Assembly: GCA_029959085.1 (NCBI GenBank)
Contig: JARWIR010000035.1
Location: forward strand, 7,422,501-7,486,500
Reading direction: 5' to 3'
Origin: Nemophila menziesii
Taxonomy: Eukaryota > Streptophyta > Magnoliopsida > Boraginales > Hydrophyllaceae
DNA length: 64,000 nucleotides
The translations under genes were made by a program, and so were the position numbers. The first letter of the stretch is position 1, and every line of letters starts with the position of its first letter. The notes under the pieces were generated by a model that was not told where the DNA came from, made no database searches, and worked only from the letters and a program-made list of their open reading frames with translations. Below are positions 62,361-64,000 of this stretch, in pieces.

Positions 62361-64000
62361 ACTAGGGTAAAGTCAAGTCATTACCAATGTCGGACCTGAG
62401 CATCATTAGCGCAGCTTGTCTCCTCCACTCAACACTTTCCACGTTTGGCCTCTCATTACTTAATTTCAATAAATTAAACTTTTTATAGTGTGAATATGAT
62501 GAAAAAACAGTGTAAAATTAGTGTGTTAAAATATTTACAAGAGAGTGTCATAAATGTGGGAATTGAGTTTTGACTTTGGAGTAAAATAGACGATTTGGAA
62601 GGTTGAAGAGTAATTTTGGAAACATTAATATTTTTAGATTGGTGGATATCGACCAATTAGACCTCGATTCAACTATAATATATGTTAAACAAATCAGACT
62701 TTGAAAACCATTTGAAAATCTTAAACGCCTATAAAGGTACCTTTTTTGAAAAAAAAAACGAAGAAACGTGCATTTTGTTTACTAAAGAAAGGTGAAATAC
62801 TGCAGGATAGTTGAATGTTACAAATTAAGCTCCCGCCTAGATGGTGGCTAGGCTCTTTAGGGTACTTGATGAAGATTAGCTAATGGTAGAGTACAAATAT
62901 CTCATTGGGGAAATAAAGGGGGTTAGGGTAATTTTCCTTTTTATAAAAAAACTCACTTTCTGTATAGGTCCCTATGTTATGAAAAATAACATATATATTT
63001 TTGTTTAATTTTCTATAAGTTCGTATACTATGCAAAATAAAAAGTTTATTGAGCTATGGATCACTATATTTTGAAAACCAACTTATATTTCATATTTCAT
63101 AATAAAAAAATAACAATCTACGATCATATTCTAAAAGTCACTAACAAATTAACAATTTTTTTTTTGAGTTAATTGCATTATAAGTGACTATATTATGAAA
63201 AATAAAATATGTTTGTAGATAATTGCTCAACAACTCCTCTGATTATGCAAACTAGACCATTTTTTAAAATTTAATTGCATTATAAGTCCAAAAATTATGC
63301 ATAAAATGGTTGTTCTACATCACAAATTCATAATTTCATTCATGAATAACAATATTTCTTTAATTTTGTAAAATTAACAAAAATGAAAGTTGATATTTTG
63401 CAATATGGGGACATAGATAAAAGAATTGAAAAAAAGAGACCATAAGTTATTGTTAAAAAATCAATTAATTTCACTAAAAAAACATATTAGCTTCCACTAT
63501 AGGTCGTTATGGAATCGAAATAGGTAAATATTTAAGGGGTCACTAAACTATGCAATAAACAGTTAATTCCACTATAGGTTCTTATTTAAACGAAAAGGAT
63601 GAATGTTTCAGGGGTCAATAAGTTATAGTAGCAACTTACAAGTTTGGTCCAGTTGACTAATAAAGGTTTCAAACAAACAATTAGTTTATAAAATTCTTTC
63701 AAATCAAACATTGGCTTATAAATATAGTTCCAAATTGATCATTAATTTATCTAAATAATTCTTAATCGTCCATTATTTAAATCAGAGGTACAAAATATTG
63801 GAAAAATACTATATATTTGCTAAAAACTATTGCGATTTTGTGTAAGAAAACTAAACCTTTGCATCTAGAAATGGAAATCACTTCTAATGGTCTTTTAATT
63901 TTTTTTATTAATAAAATGGTTTATATGGAAATTTTTTGATTAAGTAGTGGATCATTTGAACCCGTATTAGTCAAATGGTATCTATGTCTAAAATCCACTA
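62361..64000. other. Spacer, unit C (cut by window end)
   Basis: Contains the ~600-bp block shared only with unit B (62361-63010) and then the AT-rich spacer shared with both other units. No gene is visible. Confidence 0.6.

Larger units (their letters stand above)
59382..64000 (+). repeat. Tandem unit C (partial, continues beyond the window)
   Basis: Third head-to-tail copy, cut by the window end after about 4.6 kb; it matches 46252-51000. Versus B it has ~45 extra bases near 62817-62862 ('agctcccgcctag' with 'ctaggctc' as a short inverted pair) and a ~174-bp deletion near 60768. The array therefore has at least two and a third copies. Confidence 0.93.

Overview
The window looks like nuclear DNA of a flowering plant, probably a eudicot, from a transposon-rich, gene-poor region. 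The evidence is strong AT richness, remnants of plant-type Copia, Ty3/Gypsy and CACTA elements, MITE-like elements, microsatellites, and no intact host gene. Species cannot be told from the sequence. Almost every reading frame of more than 60 codons is either a transposon remnant or a chance frame in AT-rich DNA. All calls come from reading the sequence; no alignment or database search was run.

Left part (1-17.8 kb). A non-coding repeat (1-1650 and 6790-8110) recurs in direct orientation at 26.3-29.4 kb. Between 8352 and about 15.86 kb lies a broken CACTA (En/Spm-type) transposon. It has a CACTA terminus with subterminal 'GTAGTCGC' repeats at the left, a minus-strand Transposase_24-like gene, a second block of subterminal-type repeats, and a minus-strand TNP2 transposase pseudogene. 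No right terminus was found. A 94-bp (AT)n tract and a 40-bp-arm hairpin follow.

Middle (17.8-33.9 kb). A decayed Ty1/Copia element on the minus strand is delimited by two LTRs (17831-18960 and 23473-25112), a polypurine tract and a tRNA-Met-type primer site. A SINE-like sequence lies in one LTR. Next come a MULE-like MITE with imperfect 9-bp target duplications, the second copy of the non-coding repeat, and an inverted-repeat-flanked 30-bp minisatellite. A truncated minus-strand Ty3/Gypsy element (gag, tRNA-Asp-type primer site, LTR) closes this part.

Right part (33.5-64 kb). This half is a head-to-tail array of large units: A (33468-46251), B (46252-59381) and C (59382 to beyond the end), with periods of 12,784 and about 13,130 bp. 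Each unit starts with a fragment of the Gypsy LTR, followed by a plus-strand Gypsy gag-protease remnant. Then comes a probable 3' LTR carrying a cluster of GGTATACCG motifs and a long AT-rich stretch with exon-like fragments. Two complete units end with a ~3.4-kb interior bounded by ~670-bp TG...CA direct repeats. The repeat junctions fall inside the Gypsy LTR, so the duplications came after that insertion. A 179-bp MITE in unit A has a matching empty site in unit B.

The genes do not form a working pathway. The window is best read as nested transposon insertions plus a recent large-unit tandem amplification that may have carried host gene pieces.
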